Of a stretch of DNA of 64,000 bases, positions 21,690-32,420 are shown in pieces (positions within the stretch are counted from its first letter, which is position 1; each line of letters starts with the position of its first letter). The notes below the pieces were generated by a model. That model did no database searches and was not told the origin of the DNA. It worked only from the letters and a program-made list of their open reading frames with translations. A program made the position numbers and the translations under genes. The stretch comes from Amblyomma americanum (taxonomy: Eukaryota; Arthropoda; Arachnida; Ixodida; Ixodidae), in contig NC_135505.1 in assembly GCF_052857255.1 (NCBI RefSeq), positions 48,421,507 through 48,485,506 of the forward strand, given 5' to 3'.

Positions 21690-23821
21690 AAATAGTACAC
21701 AGTCGCCTCACAAATCATGAGCAGACGTTAACGGCCTCAGTGCCCCACAGATTGTCTTAGGCTCCGCACATGTGGACCAAGAGAGCCGAATCCGACTCTC
21801 GATGCTCAAGAGGGCAGTTTCGGCCTTGGTGACACTTCATGTTGGTAGGCATTTGGCAGCGTGTAGCACGCGGTGCTTCTTAAGAAACTTTCACAGCAAT
21901 ATTCACCGCAATACGTTTATGCCTCGATTTATAAATTTTGAAAAGATAGATTTTTCTTTTGCACAGACGGATTTTTCTTTTGTAATACCTATGTTCAATC
22001 AACTGGTGTGCCCAAGAATCTGCTCTGTCACCACTGGTTTTTAACTTATTGATTCCGGACATCCCATTTAATCCTCACATTACAGGTTTTGTAAATTTAG
22101 ACAAGATAGCTGTTTTTGTTCTCAACAAAGGATATTCATGCTCTTTACCAGCCCTTTCATGCATACCTGAATGCTCTTCAAGACTGGTTGGACCAAATTA
22201 ATCTATCACTTAACGTAAGGAAATGTGGCGTGCTTTTATTTCCGCCACACATGCCTTTGTAATATCGCTATACTACTGATTCAGCACAATTGCGCATGTG
22301 GAGACGTTTAAATGCCTAGGTGTTAGTTATGACCCAAATTTGAACTGGCGCCAGCATATTACGTTCTCTGGGCCGGTTGACACCAGAAGGTGATAAAAAC
22401 ATCGGCAGGCGTCGCGACCCGTTACTGTTTCGCTATAAGAGATATATGAGACCGATTCTGGAATTCGGCTTCGTCCTGGTTTCTGGTAGCGCGAACTACA
22501 AGCTGCAGCTCTCAGCCTGGAAAGGCCTGCGCTACAACTCTGGCTCGGGCCCCAAAAATCAGCTTCGAACACTTTTTTTTTTTCTATCAGAAAGCCTGCA
22601 TCCCCGATATCTATTCGCGCTTCCAACTTCTCATGGTGCGTGCTTTCCTTAAGTCTTTTTACACGGTGCCCGGCGTTAAAACTTCCATTTTTCTATCCCA
22701 ACCACACCTGTATTTCTTTTATCGTAGGCCACGTTATCAGCTTCTGCAAGTTAGGTACACGCAAAACCTGTTAGCCCCGCTTCAGGTTGATCTGATCTCC
22801 TTGCAATTAGATTCTGATGCACAGGCTGACGCCGCCTTCTATTATGGCATTATTTTCCCGTCCCGTGCCCGCACAAAACATATGCCCACAAATATCCTAA
22901 ATGGCCTTCTTGCTAAGCACCTACAGAACTTTCCTCATGATACTGCCCTCTCTGCTGATGACTCTGGGAGATGTGAGAAGGCGGAGATTGGGATATATTC
23001 GCAGTTTCTGGCTTGGAGCTATTCCGTTCGTATCTCTGATAATTCTCCTACGTTTGTCCAGAATTTTTGGTGATTGGTTTGACTCTTCTGAAATTCCGAG
23101 CCATTTACCACGGGTTCACATCCTTGCAGACTACCTCTCCGTTTTAGTCTCCCTCCAAAGTTCCGGAAAATCTCTATTGAATCATTCCCTTAGGTTCTTG
23201 TTCCCCGCACATAGAGTGAGACCTGTTTTTTTAGAAAAGGAATGCGAACACAAGACGACGGACGGAGACAGAACTCGCATCACGAGCGCTAGTGGTCTGT
23301 TTTCTCTGGGTACGTGGTCATTCGGGTGTCAAATTTAACGAGTTGGCTGATTTCTTTGTTAGGTCAGCTCTCACTGCCCCTGTAATCTATAGCGTCCCTC
23401 TTCTCTTTCTGATAGCAACTTTCCGTTTCCAGCGGTTCCAACGTATATCGGCAACCTTGATTGATCCGTTGCTCAATCGTGGATTTTCAGCACTTCAGTA
23501 CCCTTGAACATCCGGTCGTATAAATCAAGGCTGTGTGAGTGGTCAATGACGCTTCTGCGATGTAGAATTCCTCACCTAAATTTGTACTTACGCATATTCG
23601 GGTTCACTACGACAAACCTTAGGGACTCATGCAGAGAAATAGAAACAACTGAACATTGTCTCCTTTCTTGCTGTTGGTTCGCATGTCAAAGAAAGCAGTA
23701 TATGGGGGTCCCACTCTCGAGGTTAGGACTCCCTGTGTCTCTTCCCTCTTCTACTTGTTCTCTCCTTCGGTTCGAGCGCCAAGACATTCTCGTTAAGAAG
23801 TGTTTGCGACTACCTTCGTGA
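21690..23821 (+). pseudogene. I-like ORF2 relic (RT, RNase H, C-terminal Cys/His)
   Basis: A 5'-truncated, heavily mutated copy of an ORF2 related to the one at 27604-31239. Matching pieces in order: DQESRIRL...ALVTL at about 21775-21840 (RT); HAYLNALQDWLDQINLSLNV at about 22157-22215; YMRPILEFGF at about 22440-22475; TQNLLAPLQVDLI at about 22760-22800; the RNase H start CEKAEIGIYSQFLAWSYSVR at about 22970-23035; a WVRGHSGVKFNELADFF segment at about 23307-23355 (RNase H end with H and D); and a C-terminal stretch with ETTEHCLLSC at about 23640. Frames change repeatedly. Sequence divergence from the 26-31 kb copy is much larger than between that copy and the one at 1-1870, so this is an older or different subfamily. 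Confidence 0.8.
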
Positions 23822-24114
23822 TTACACATTTTCAACTGGTCGGCTATCTTATTAACTGCATATAAATTTCTGGCGCATGTCCACAAAGTGTATTTAATTA
23901 TATTCCTGGCACTTCATTTTGTTTCATTTGTTTGTATTGTTCAACAATTCATTTTTATTAGTATCACTGTTCTGCTGTATTGGCATTCACCATCGTACCT
24001 ATGTATGTATGGTTTGTGCCATGTTTACTCAGGTAAACAACAACTACTTGAAGGGACTAAAACGACAAACCACTCGTAAAGCTTCGCCTTCGACAGATTC
24101 CGAAGCCGAACGAC
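23822..24114. other. No recognisable gene
   Basis: This lies just after the ORF2 relic and is probably its 3' untranslated region. I see no simple-repeat tail. Confidence 0.4.
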
Positions 24115-24756
24115 ATGCATGATGAGCGGAACCGCTTCGAAAAAGAAGAAAGTGCCATCGTGAGCCAACTGATTCTTAGTATAGCGATACGGGAAGACGA
24201 AGCTGAGCGGCGAAGACCGTATAACCATGCTAAGAAGGATGGACTATCATGTGAACGAAAAAGGGGACTGGATTGCAGTACATTTATGTCATCAGAAAAT
24301 CCAAATGCTGAGACTGACCTGAGCAGCCCATTCAATGTCCCTGGTTTGATGATGATGATGATGACGGTGATTATTATTATAAATTTTTATGGCCAAGGGC
24401 ATCTATGGCCAAAGAGCGCCATGGCACAAGGTGTTTTCGACTACTCAAGGTGGGGGGGGGGGTGTCAAAGTCCCATTTTCCAAGCATTTCACCCTAACGA
24501 AGCCCAGCATCAGACCACGGGAAAGCTTGTACTCACTGTATCACCGCTGGATAACCGGCGGCACTGGGGATCGAACCCCGCACGTCCCGCATGCAATATC
24601 CCTGGTTTGAACGCCCAAGTCTTAACTGTCCAGCACCGCCTCCTATTGCTACGGAATAGGAATTTTTACTACAGATTCCAGTGGAGGGGGCACATTTTTA
24701 CAGTTCCGCAATTTGTGATTCGAACAGGTTGTCATCTAAGCACCTACCCCTTCTGA
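24115..24756 (+). pseudogene. Unknown acidic/basic frame split by an in-frame SINE
   Basis: A 213-codon ATG-started frame. The part before the SINE reads as charged, protein-like sequence (NRFEKEESAIVSQLIL, EDEAERRR), and a short part follows the SINE (NAQVLTVQHRLLLL). The inserted unit (SINE plus one copy of the duplication, 24350-24610) is 261 bp, a multiple of three, and has no stop in this frame, which is why the frame stays open across it. I recognise no domain. The frame may be part of a larger decayed element, because an alternative upstream frame (TTRKASPSTDSEAERHA) abuts it. Confidence 0.3.
24350..24593 (-). mobile_element. tRNA-derived SINE with 17-bp target duplication
   Basis: The minus strand shows the same SINE as 42881-43133: B-box-side GGGGTTCGATCCCC, a GCTTTCCC..GGTCTGATGC body, GCCATGGCGCTCTTTGGCCA and a (ATC)n tail at 24350-24362. 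The tRNA head is truncated: the sequence stops just after the B box, without the A box. Flanking 17-mers CAATGTCCCTGGTTTGA (24333-24349) and CAATATCCCTGGTTTGA (24594-24610) match at 16 of 17, a clear target-site duplication from LINE-driven insertion. Confidence 0.9.
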
Positions 24757-26149
24757 ACCCGTTCTGAAGTTCTCCGAGTATTCTTTGACTTTCTACCCAT
24801 GATTTCATTTTTAATTTCTCCGCCTGCATCGCCAGCCTAATGTAACTGTTGTTATCGTAATAGGTACGAAGGATTTTATGCTCATCTTATCTTCTTTCTC
24901 TTTATAAATGAAATTAATTTTGCTCTGTCTCTAGCTGTTCAGAGTTTGTTTATTTTTTATGACTGTCTCTAATCCTTTTATCAGCGTTTACTTGCTTCTT
25001 GGATCAAGTTCATTAATCAGCTTGACTGTAATTACGTCTATCCCTGCAGTTGTGCATTTTCGAATATTTTCTTCCGCCTTGTTCTAGTTAAGACTGGTCA
25101 GTTCTAAGCTGTCTTCTAATGTGCTGTCCTGTGTTGCTCCCTCATTGGGGGCGATTACCCTATCGTCTTTCCTTAATGACTCAGCAATAACTGTTGCAAT
25201 GTAGTTCACAGTGTCGTCTCGCTCTAAACACTTTCACTTGGTATCTAGTATTTTTTTCCTTTTTCCTTTGATTCGTCTTACCCATCCAGCTGATATGGTT
25301 TCTGAATTTTCTTGTTCCCCCTTTATTTGCATCGCGAACTTGAGCCATCCAGCAATCAGAGGACTGCTTTATTTTAGACTGGACGAAGACCTGCATTTGT
25401 TGTTTTTTTTTTTGTTGATTAGACACCCATTTTTGGCCTCTATCCTCTTCAGGCACATGCGGCCTTCTTTTTTCTCTGTGTTCCCTTGAAGCCAACCGTC
25501 GTTTTTCAAGAGCGTCCTCTTATTCCACCAACTTCGTTGCTTCCGCTTTCTGCTCCAGAAGTTCTGTACTTTTACATGTTTTATTTTTGTACTAATGAGT
25601 AGTCATTATAATCCCACTTTTCCTTTCGACGTTTCTGCATTCCTCCTTCTATTCTGGCCGCTATTAGCGCTCTTTGTTCGTCATTTATTTTGCGCTCTCT
25701 TTTTGACTTCTCTGCACTTCTCTGTTGATTAGGGCTACCAACGGTAGACTAATACGCGTATGATCACTTCTTTGGCTGCAATTCCCTCTTTGTCTCTTTT
25801 AATTAATGCGAGCTTTCTATAGAGCCTCTGCGACGTAAGGCGGTAGTAAATGGTTGTCGGCCTGTTACGGCATTTCCACGTGAATTGTCCCTTACATTTA
25901 GTTTCTGTATTCTCAATAACTAGATTGTGTCGCAATTAGAAGTGTAGCAATAACTTCCCGTTACAATCTGGGTATCCATCCATATCCGCGATGTGGCCAT
26001 CCATGTCACCAAGAAGAATATATCAGTACCGTCTCCAAACTGCTTTATAGTGATACGTGCACTGTAGAAGAAGAAAAAGCGCCTGTATCCGTGGAGAAAG
26101 AACATGTTCCTGTTCTGTTCATGGGCTGTTCTGTTGACGTGGCTCAGCT
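24757..26149. other. Decayed LINE-like coding on minus strand, otherwise nothing
   Basis: At 25181-25495 the minus strand has a Lys/Arg/Gln-rich 105-codon frame (contains KKKQQMQVFVQ and WMGKTNQRKKEKNT). This resembles the charged linker between endonuclease and RT in some non-LTR ORF2 proteins, and short frames continue leftward. No catalytic motif is visible, so the assignment is weak. T-rich tracts at 25390-25425 are not coding. Confidence 0.25.
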
Positions 26150-26274
26150 ACCCAGGCTGCGGGGCAGTGGCTAAGTACCTGGCGGTGTTGCGTTAGCTTG
26201 CTAAATTTCTCCTTCTCTTTGTCTGTGCCTGTTTGCTCCTGTTCTGGGGTGATTGGGTGCGGGACGAGAGCTTA

Positions 26275-27600
26275 ATGTCGACTTCTTCTCCTGGCCAGGG
26301 GTTTTCCCCTTGGTCGGCATCTCTTCCTAAAGACCAGCTCCCACTTGATCTCTTTTTCCGCAGCGGTGTTTCAAGCATTCCAGTCGCATTAGTGCCTTCC
26401 GATGGAGGCGCTATCCGACTGAACAACCCGGAGGCAGTGCAGGCAGCCCTTCAGTCCACATCGAAGCACTTTATGCACATTACCGATGTCCGGCAGTTCG
26501 GCAGGGGTGGTGTTTTGTGCCGGTCGTCGGATAAAAACTGTATTGAAGATCTTCTAAAGTGCACGACCTTCGCCAGCCACCCGGTGAGCGCATTCATTCC
26601 GCCTCATCTAGCATGTTCCAAGGGCTTGGTCCGAGGGGTCGACTCTCGATTGAGCCCTGCGGAAACGCTTGAGAACCTCTCGCCTGCGGGAGTGATTGCT
26701 GTCCATCGATGCAGCAGGCTGGTTGACGGAGTAAAAATTCCTACGGAGTCCGTCATTGCCACATTTGCAGGATTATTTTGCCCGTCAGAGATTAAGGTGT
26801 GGCCATTGGTTTTTCGAGTAGATGCCTTTAACTCTCGGCCCCTTCAGTGTCAAAACTGCTGGCGATTTGGCCACAGCGGCAAAGCCTGCAAATCGGCCTT
26901 ACGCTGCTGTGCCTGTGGGGAACGTCATTGCAGAGAGGAATGTCCTGAACAGCAAGAGAAGTGTTGTTTGTGTAGCGGTGCTCATCCTGCTGATTCGCCT
27001 GACTGTCCTGCACGAGCACAAGAAGTTCATGTGCTCGAGCTTAGAGACAAGCGCAGATGCACGCGGAGAGAGGCTTTTGCCGCAGTCAAGGAGAGAGCCT
27101 CAGCCTACTCTAGTGTGGCCGCCAAATGCCCACCCATAATGGATTCTAGTTTGTCCCAGGTTATTACAGCGGCAGTTGAGAAAGCTGTGGCAAATGCAAT
27201 GGATCGCATTATGGAAACCGTGTCCACGTGCATTTCGCAGGTCATAGCTGCTCAGATGACCAATCTTCTGCAGGCGTCCACCACTCCGCTCTTGTCTTCT
27301 TTGGCTTCGGAAGCTACCCCTCCTTCTGTAGTAATCGATTCCGCTCCACAGGGCCAAAAACAATGTGGGCAACAAAAGACCTCTCAGGCCTTTCCTTCGA
27401 ATAGCGTTATGGACGCATCCTCTATGGATTGTATTGATATGGAGTCTGATCTTCGCGCCCAGAAACTAAGTGGGTCTCCTCTGAATATTGCAGGTCCATC
27501 TTGCCCCCAGTCAAAGACAAAGAAAAGTAACGGTAGTCAAAACGCTAAGGCCAGTATTCTAGAAAAGGCAGTCGCGGCTGCTGCACATCCGCCAAGATAG
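26275..27600 (+). CDS. ORF1 zinc-knuckle RNA-binding protein
   Basis: An intact 441-codon Gag-like protein that would coat the element RNA and form ribonucleoprotein. I start it at ATG 26275 (MSTSSPGQGF), since that start is conserved in the copy at 1863; the frame is open a further 14 codons upstream without an ATG. Residues about 1-180 hold the conserved N-terminal and RRM-like region (VALVPSDGGAIRLNN, AFIPPHLACSKGLVRGVD). Residues about 188-250 contain the three knuckles CQNCWRFGHSGKAC, CCACGERHCREEC and CCLCSGAHPADSPDC. A helical stretch (SLSQVITAAVEKAVANAMDR) follows and could mediate oligomerisation. The last third is Ser/Gln-rich. ORF1 ends TAG at 27598-27600. Confidence 0.9.
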   Translation: MSTSSPGQGFSPWSASLPKDQLPLDLFFRSGVSSIPVALVPSDGGAIRLNNPEAVQAALQSTSKHFMHITDVRQFGRGGVLCRSSDKNCIEDLLKCTTFASHPVSAFIPPHLACSKGLVRGVDSRLSPAETLENLSPAGVIAVHRCSRLVDGVKIPTESVIATFAGLFCPSEIKVWPLVFRVDAFNSRPLQCQNCWRFGHSGKACKSALRCCACGERHCREECPEQQEKCCLCSGAHPADSPDCPARAQEVHVLELRDKRRCTRREAFAAVKERASAYSSVAAKCPPIMDSSLSQVITAAVEKAVANAMDRIMETVSTCISQVIAAQMTNLLQASTTPLLSSLASEATPPSVVIDSAPQGQKQCGQQKTSQAFPSNSVMDASSMDCIDMESDLRAQKLSGSPLNIAGPSCPQSKTKKSNGSQNAKASILEKAVAAAAHPPR

Positions 27601-27603
27601 GGT

Positions 27604-30600
27604 TCTTAAGTGTACTCCAGTGGAACTGTCGATCAATATTCTCAGCTTCAATAGATTTAAATTTTCTATGCAATCAGCTTCTACCAGATTTAGTTGTTTT
27701 ACAGGAAACGGCTAACTCCAAATTTCAATTATCATCTCAAGGATTACCATCCGTTCCGGCTTGACCGGTCATCACGAGGGGGAGGGTTGTTAGTGCTCAT
27801 ATCTACAACGTTTTGCCACAGGGCATGCATTTCTTTTCAATATGCGGACAATGAATGTGAAATCCTTGCGGTTGACCTCAGTGTCCCAGGTCAACAGCCC
27901 TTTACGGTAGCTAATGCATATTTCCCGTCTGGTGTGCGTGACACTCGGCCCCTTGACTCACTCATGTCTAGTAGCCGATCTCAGGTTCTATTACTTGGCG
28001 AATTCAATTCGCACCTTGTGACTTGGGGGTTTAAAACAGAGAGCTTTGGTTCTAGGCTATTTGATTGGGCTTCTGGCAACAACTTGATCTGCAACAATTC
28101 CGGATTGCCTACGTTTGTTCGCAGTCAATGCTGCTCTGCCTTGGATTTAACTTTTTCCTCCCCAGGAGTCTCCGGTATGTCTTGGGCGCCTGTTGACTGT
28201 GCAACAAACAGTGATCATCTACCGATTAGTTTCAAGTTTGCGTGTAAATTAACTCTTCCTGAGCGACATCAGCGCACGTTAATAAATTACAATTGCTTTA
28301 AAGACACTCTAAAATCAGCCCTCCAAATCACTTCAGACACTCGCGCTCAGATAAGTGCCTAAAGCAAGGCTGAACATCTATGTTCAGTACTGGACCATGC
28401 AAGGCAAAAGTCTGAATTTTTGGTTAAGAGAACAAAGGGTGCAATCGCGAACAATTGGTGGAATGCTGAGTGCACGCGTACATATAGACGACGGAAAGCA
28501 GCTTGAAAGAAAATTCTCATCAATCAATGCCCAAAAAATTGGCTGGGTTATAAGTATGTTGCAACAACATTTAAGCGCACTGTCGCCCGTGCAAAGGAGG
28601 AGAATAATACAGATCATTATGATTTCCTTTCCCAATCAGGAAGTAAACGAGCTTTGTTTAATTTCATGAGGCGCAACAAGGTGATTCCTCCGACTGCCAA
28701 CATTGAATCCCTCGTTCAGTCCCCTGCTGACATCGCAAAGGCCATAGAAGATATTGCGTGTGGCCTAAAGCTTCGCTTTACATTTGCTTTACCTTTTCGT
28801 ACTATATTCACATGCACCTCAAGTGATTTCACTGAGGTCTCTATGCCTGAGCTGTCGCAAACTGTTCTGCGCTTATCCCCAGCGGCTCCTGGCCCCGATA
28901 AGGTCACTTCATCTATGATCAAAATTTTGTTCAATGAATCGCCTGCAGACCTGTTGGCTCTAATTAACCATTCTATTAAAGGTCCTTGGATACCGCATGA
29001 GTGGCGTCTTGCTGAAATAGTTCCATTGCTTAAAAAGCAAGGGGAGGGCTTAACTTCAGACAATATACGCCCTATTTCGTTAACATCGAACCTAGTGAAA
29101 TTGGTGGAAAGGGTCCTTCTCAGCCGTGTCATGTCATTCATTTCAGAAAATGCTGTATTGAATCCATGTCAAATTGGTTTCAGGCCGGGTTGTTCAATTT
29201 GGTGTGCTCATACTGACCTTGAGAGTCGTATTAAATTAGCTCGCAATAGAAAACAGTTTGCTGCGCTTGTCACCTTGGATGTCAGTAAAGTATACGACAG
29301 CGTAGAGCACTCGACTCCATTACTAAGATTACAGGAACTCAACTTCCCAAGCTATTTTGTAGCCTGGATTTCTGTTTTTTTAGAAAATAGAGAATTTTAC
29401 TGCTGCCAAAATGGTGTTTCCTCAAGGAGATTTCCACAGACAAGAGGTGTTCCGCAAGGATCAGTTCTCTCACCTGTTCTTTTTAACATTTTTCTAAGCT
29501 TAATTCCATGCATTCAAAATGTGAAAACTTATGTGTACACCGACGATATTGCATTTTTTGCATCAGCAGGTGACATTCACACTCTTTATCGAACCCTGCA
29601 AAATTACCTCAATGTTCTTGACAACTGGCTAGGAAGAATTCATCTGTCCCTTAATGTGAAGAAATGCGCATTGTTAGTATTTCCAGTTTCTGTTCCTGTA
29701 AACATCTGCCTGGTCTATAGAAATAACATAATACCTCAAGTTCAGACGGTGAAGTATCTCGGTGTAATATACGACTCTACTCTCTCCTGGCGGCCACACA
29801 TTGAGCAAGTTTCTGCAAAAGGAGTTCGGGCCATTGGCATCCTGCGCAGGCTTTGTAGTGCTAGGTCAGGCATGAGAAGGCATACGCTTCTGATGATTTA
29901 TAAAATGTACGTCCGCCCAATTTTGGAGTTCGGGTGTGTTTTATTCTTAGAAGCTCCTGCCTATAAACTTCGCCCTCTTGTGCTTTTGGAGCGTGAGGCG
30001 TTGCGCCTTTGTCTGGGGCTTCCAAAATATGTCGCCAATGCTGTTCTGCACCTTGAGGCGCGAATGCCTTCGTTATCAGCTAGGTTTCGCTTTTTAACAG
30101 TTCAAACATTTTTAAAATTGTGCGACTCACCTCTTCACGCTTCCAGTATAATATTTCTTAGTCAACCTTCCGCCTTTTTTAGTGCTGCCTGGTCTCGATT
30201 TCATACCCCGCAGATATGTTACGTGCAATCCCTCCTTGATCGCATAAATATTCATTTCACTGATGTCCGCCAAATATATAACAACTCCTCATCTGTCCAG
30301 ATTGAATTCGATGACATTTTCTCATCGAATGCAAAGCTGCAGCCCTTCCCGCTTCTTCAGGGTCTATTGCAGGACCACCTAAGGTCCTTTCCCTCTCATG
30401 TTCTTATTTCTACCGATGCCTCGCAGGATCGCGAAAAGGCAGGTGTGGGAATTTTTTCACCTTCACTGGATTGGTCTTTTTCTCTCCGTCTTCCTGACTT
30501 CACTCCAATTTTTCTGGCTGAATTATTAGCAGTAATCTTAGCCTTACGAAAATTAGAATCTACCGTTTCCCAGGTCGGGGTTATGACCGACTCTCTGTCC

Positions 30601-31239
30601 ATTTGCTCTTCCTTATCCTCACCCACTGACTCTCGGCCATTACGCCTCTTTAAGTTCCTGATTCCGCTGCATCTAAATTCGGTAAGGTTGCTTTGGGTAC
30701 CAGGTCACATGGGCTTTCACTTAAATAAGGTTGCAGATTCCTTAGCAAGAGCCTCTCTCGGCGGCCCAATTGTTGCTGTCCTACCATCGTGTGCATATAC
30801 AGCTGCGGTGAGGTTTCGCAGCTACACAATATTTCAGGAGTTTGCTGCCTCGGCTCTTACATCACCTCCCGAATATCAGCATCTTCTGCATCCTTGGAGT
30901 AGCAAAGACTGGCGCTCACGCAGACTAGAGGTCTCTTTCACGCGCTTGCGTTGCCGGGTTCCCCTTCTAAATTTCTACCTTCACAGATCTGGCCTGGCAG
31001 CTTCCCCGCTGTGCCCTTTTTGTGCCGAACCTGAGACAATGGATCACTTCCTGCTGTTCTGCCGCCGCTTTTCTCATTTGAGGAAGCGTCTTTTGCGAAT
31101 TCCATTTCATCAACTGGGCTTGCCTGTGTCTTCCGCGGTTGTTCTTTCTATTGGCGCTTTTTTGCTTGGACGAATCGACAGGAGTGTGCGCTCTGCTGTG
31201 CAAAATTTTCTTCAAGAAACACAGCGACTCCCATTCTAA
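27604..31239 (+). pseudogene. ORF2 EN-RT-RNase H polyprotein, three lesions
   Basis: Replicase of the I-like element. Its reading starts in the +2 frame over the ORF1 stop (SVLQWNCRSIFS from about 27609), with no nearby ATG, so coupling to ORF1 is likely. Endonuclease covers 27612-28260: VLQET, RSSRGGG, GEFNSHLVTWG (normally GDFN, so a D-to-E change at a catalytic site), ALDLTF and SDHLPI. RT covers about 28850-29700: RPISLTSNLVKLVERVL, GFRPGCS, LDVSKVYDSVEH, GVPQGSVLSPVLFN and YTDDIAFF. RNase H covers about 30400-30770: STDAS, FLAELLAVI, VMTDSLS and VPGH.GFHLNKVADSLA. CPFC...MDHFLLFC near 31010 is the terminal Cys/His motif. Lesions: a frameshift near 27708, TAA at 28360-28362 and TGA at 28504-28506. 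All else is open. Confidence 0.9.
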
Positions 31240-31613
31240 TTTCTTTTTCCCGATCTCAGTCAGTAAGACATTGCAACATTACAGGCATTGTGTACTATTA
31301 TGCACATTAAGCAATTGTCCCGTCTTCGATCTCCAAGTTAACTGGACCTCTTTCCTTCCCTCTTCCAATCTATCAGACTACATACTATTTCCACTGCTGT
31401 TCCCGTCAAAAATTTCCTGTATCCAGTAATTAACCGCCTGTGTCTTGGCCACTCCCCCGTAGTGGGTATGTGCCAGCAACATCTGATGCCTTCCTTCCTT
31501 CCTTCCTGCATGTTCCTCTCCCGCTCGTGTGCTCGGACCACTTAGGGACCACCACAGTTTTACGTCTCGTCTCCGGAGGTTCTTCTTCGAATTGCTCGTA
31601 ACATAAATCTGCG

Positions 31614-31763
31614 CACGTTGTCAGCGCACAAGGTGTTCACCCGGACCCTGACAAGACCGCTGCCGTCTCAGGTTTTCCACGCCCAAGTGACAAGAAGGCC
31701 GTTCGCCGGTTTTTGGGTCTGTGCTCGTATTATCGGCGCTTTGTTCAAGATTTCTCGCGAGGT
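31614..31763 (+). pseudogene. 150-bp gypsy RT-connection fragment
   Basis: One open frame reads HVVSAQGVHPDPDKTAAVSG followed by AVRRFLGLCSYYRRFVQDFS. It aligns closely with HVVTPEGVSPDPDKTAAVAAF...AVRRFLGLCAYYRRFVQDFS of the gypsy RT at 37990-40341. Neither side continues as gypsy: 31508 is the I-like tail and from about 31765 a LINE remnant begins. The chip is unmutated over 50 codons, so it is fairly young or was conserved before capture. Confidence 0.9.
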
Positions 31764-32420
31764 AAAATACTATATGAAGAACAATTTAGGAAATTCAGCG
31801 ATAACAGTTGGGCAGCAAAGGTATTTAAGTACCTATACAGAGAGCGTTGACTCAAAATAACGAAAAGAACTAGGAAGCTAACCAGTAAGTATGCCAACGA
31901 CGAGGGCGGAGAAAGAAAGAGCATTAAATTACAGGTTAAAAATGCGGAAGGTAAAAATTGGATACATTCACTGTAAAAGAAGCATAGTGTAGAACTATAT
32001 CGATACACGAAAAGACAAACCAGGAAGGAAGCGTTTTATGGGAACTCAAGAGCCAGTGCCCTACACTTTAAAGCTAGGTCAAAATGTTTCACAACGCGCT
32101 GCTACAAAATGAAATTTGACCAAGGAGATGACACATGTGCTGTGTGTGGTATCAGTAAAAACAATAGAACGCCTGATACTTAAATGTAATCGTATCCATC
32201 TCGATGTCAATGCGGGCGTAGTCATTCTTCCTGAGGCCCTAGGCTTTACAGATAACGATGATCATGTAAATAAATCTGCTGTGGAAATTAGCAGAAAGCG
32301 ATTGGAAGATTGGTGGATCAAAAGCAGAGAGATAACCTAAGGGTAGATATGTAGGAAGACGTATTTGAAGAAAATGGCAGATTTAATTGACGTACAACTA
32401 CCCAGTAAAAAAATAAATAA
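31764..32420 (+). pseudogene. Non-LTR ORF2 C-terminal remnant
   Basis: Decayed C-terminus of a further LINE family. It reads NSWAAKVFKYLY, then ERKSIKLQVKNAEGKNWIHS, a FYGNSRASALHFKARS block at about 32035-32085, a DDTCAVCG cysteine pair at about 32125-32150, and EALGFTDNDDHVNKSAVEIS..RLEDWWIK at about 32230-32325. I recall this architecture from tick LINE proteins but cannot fix the clade. Stops and shifts separate the blocks. AATAAATAAA-like sequence follows at about 32408. After it comes a GAGCATGGTGGCAGCTGCC stretch that I associate with other tick SINE/LINE ends. Confidence 0.6.

Larger units (their letters stand above)
26150..31508 (+). mobile_element. Nearly complete I-like non-LTR retrotransposon
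   Basis: A two-ORF element: ORF1 zinc-knuckle protein, then ORF2 with APE endonuclease, reverse transcriptase, RNase H and a C-terminal CCHC. It ends in a (CTTC)n-type simple repeat at 31489-31507, a plausible 3' tail. The length of about 5.3 kb is as expected for I-superfamily elements. Inactivating changes are limited to one frameshift and two in-frame stops in ORF2. The 5' boundary is estimated, because I found no flanking duplication. The copy at 1-1870 is its closest relative here, in the opposite orientation. Confidence 0.85.
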
